From Porphyromonadaceae bacterium UBA4277 (lineage in GTDB: Bacteria > Bacteroidota > Bacteroidia > Bacteroidales > Muribaculaceae), in assembly GCA_002395965.1 (NCBI GenBank), contig DGVT01000021.1, forward strand, positions 1 to 12,639: a stretch of DNA of 12,639 bases, written 5' to 3'. Position 1 is the first letter of the stretch, and the number at the start of each line of letters is the position of its first letter. The position numbers were made by a program, and so were the translations under genes. Positions 12,221-12,639 of the stretch are shown piece by piece. Below the pieces are notes generated by a model. It was not told the origin of the DNA and ran no database searches. It saw only the letters and a program-made list of their open reading frames with translations.

Positions 12221-12639
12221 GGGCTCAGCGGAAAATTAGTGGGGGCAAGCATAAATCCTTGTGAGCCTGAAAAGGAAAAACTTTTCGTCAATCACGCCTC
12301 TCAAAGTCCCTCTAAAGCTCTTAATTTTGGAGTTGAACGATTCTGCTGCAGCGTTTGTCGAGCGTTTGTGGTAGAAGTTCAGTATGTCGCTGTAATGTTC
12401 ATGGAACGTTTTTGCAATGACGTTAAAAGATGGAATGTTTGCTTTCTCGACCTTGTCGTACCACCGTGCCAGGTTGAGCATTGCTGCAGGCTTTGTTGTG
12501 GCTTTTGCGAAGTTCATCCTCAGGGAGTGTGACAGCGAGTAGGCCTGCTTGATGTCGGGATAGAGTTCAAAGAGCACCCTGGCTCTCGCTTTCTGCGAGT
12601 CAGTCCATTTGTCAGCAGACTTGAACAGCAGGTAGCGGC
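12221..12639 (-). mobile_element. ISL3-like insertion sequence, one end (runs off the window)
   Basis: The element is inferred from the transposase 3' end and a sequence that could be a terminal repeat. GGGCTCAGCGGAAAATTAG at 12221-12239 starts with GG, as ISL3-family ends often do, and overlaps the transposase stop, which is common for compact IS. The other end and the target duplication are outside the window, so the boundary is tentative. Confidence 0.5.
12236..12639 (-). CDS. ISL3-family transposase, C-terminal part (5' end outside window)
   Basis: The open frame runs from the right window edge to a TAA at 12236-12238, giving about 134 residues; whole ISL3 transposases are about 400 or more. 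A GTG at 12575-12577 is internal, since the frame continues upstream (RYLLFKSADKWTDSQKARAR). The family pattern is clear: LFELYPDIKQAYSLSHSLRM, a conserved helical region, then STNAAAESFNSKIKSFRGTL. The Glu in AAAES (codon 12341-12343) is the likely third catalytic residue of the DDE triad, and RLTRIYACPH closes the protein. The enzyme cuts and joins the ends of its own element. No frameshift is visible in this part, so the copy may be intact. Confidence 0.85.
   Translation of the reverse strand, partial: RYLLFKSADKWTDSQKARARVLFELYPDIKQAYSLSHSLRMNFAKATTKPAAMLNLARWYDKVEKANIPSFNVIAKTFHEHYSDILNFYHKRSTNAAAESFNSKIKSFRGTLRGVIDEKFFLFRLTRIYACPH

Larger units (their letters stand above)
11894..12235. 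other. Gene-free stretch of about 340 bp, dense in hairpins
   Basis: No credible open reading frame or RNA gene was found between the TonB-domain gene and the transposase. The stretch instead holds at least seven short inverted repeats, listed separately, with a base texture unlike the flanking genes. It looks like intergenic repeat sequence next to an insertion sequence. Confidence 0.7.

Noticed and set aside
11894..12235. CRISPR array or tRNA in the hairpin-rich stretch
   Set aside because: There are no evenly spaced direct repeats, and no cloverleaf or tRNA signature; the structures differ from each other.

Overview
The window looks like a chromosomal segment of a gut-type Bacteroidota (Bacteroidales) genome. 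The signs are promoters of the TAnnTTTG type, a TonB-dependent receptor with an N-terminal carboxypeptidase-regulatory-like domain, a lipoprotein and a beta-barrel that look like the Bacteroidales-restricted DUF4876 and DUF6850 families, the type IX secretion gene porQ, and many secreted proteins. The GC-rich coding sequence would suit a Prevotella- or Muribaculaceae-like lineage, but genus cannot be fixed from the sequence alone.

Layout. Left edge, plus strand: the 3' part of serS, then glyA, closed by a strong intrinsic terminator. From about 2.0 to 10.1 kb, minus strand: five tightly spaced genes (gaps of 21, 24, 10 and 46 bp) that read as one operon. In transcription order they are a secreted protein of unknown function, a large TonB-dependent receptor, a DUF4876-like lipoprotein, a DUF6850-like outer-membrane barrel, and a secreted protein with OB-fold-like repeats and a C-terminal tail like a T9SS sorting signal. 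A TAnnTTTG promoter sits just upstream, pressed against the terminator of the next minus-strand gene, porQ. porQ is divergent from a small plus-strand gene for a periplasmic protein with a TonB C-terminal domain, and candidate promoters for both lie in the 201-bp gap. The right end is a gene-free stretch of about 340 bp full of short perfect inverted repeats, followed by the 3' end of an ISL3-like transposase that runs off the window.

How the genes work together. serS and glyA are housekeeping genes: tRNA charging, and serine/glycine with one-carbon metabolism. The five-gene operon encodes only exported or envelope proteins and appears to be a substrate-uptake or surface-assembly locus. It has a TonB-dependent receptor but no SusD homologue, and the substrate is unknown. 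This operon is the most likely place for undescribed biology here. PorQ belongs to the T9SS attachment complex, which could in principle process the last protein of the operon. The stand-alone TonB C-terminal protein may serve TonB-dependent receptors in general, but nothing in the sequence ties it to this one. No rRNA, tRNA, CRISPR array or recognisable riboswitch was seen.
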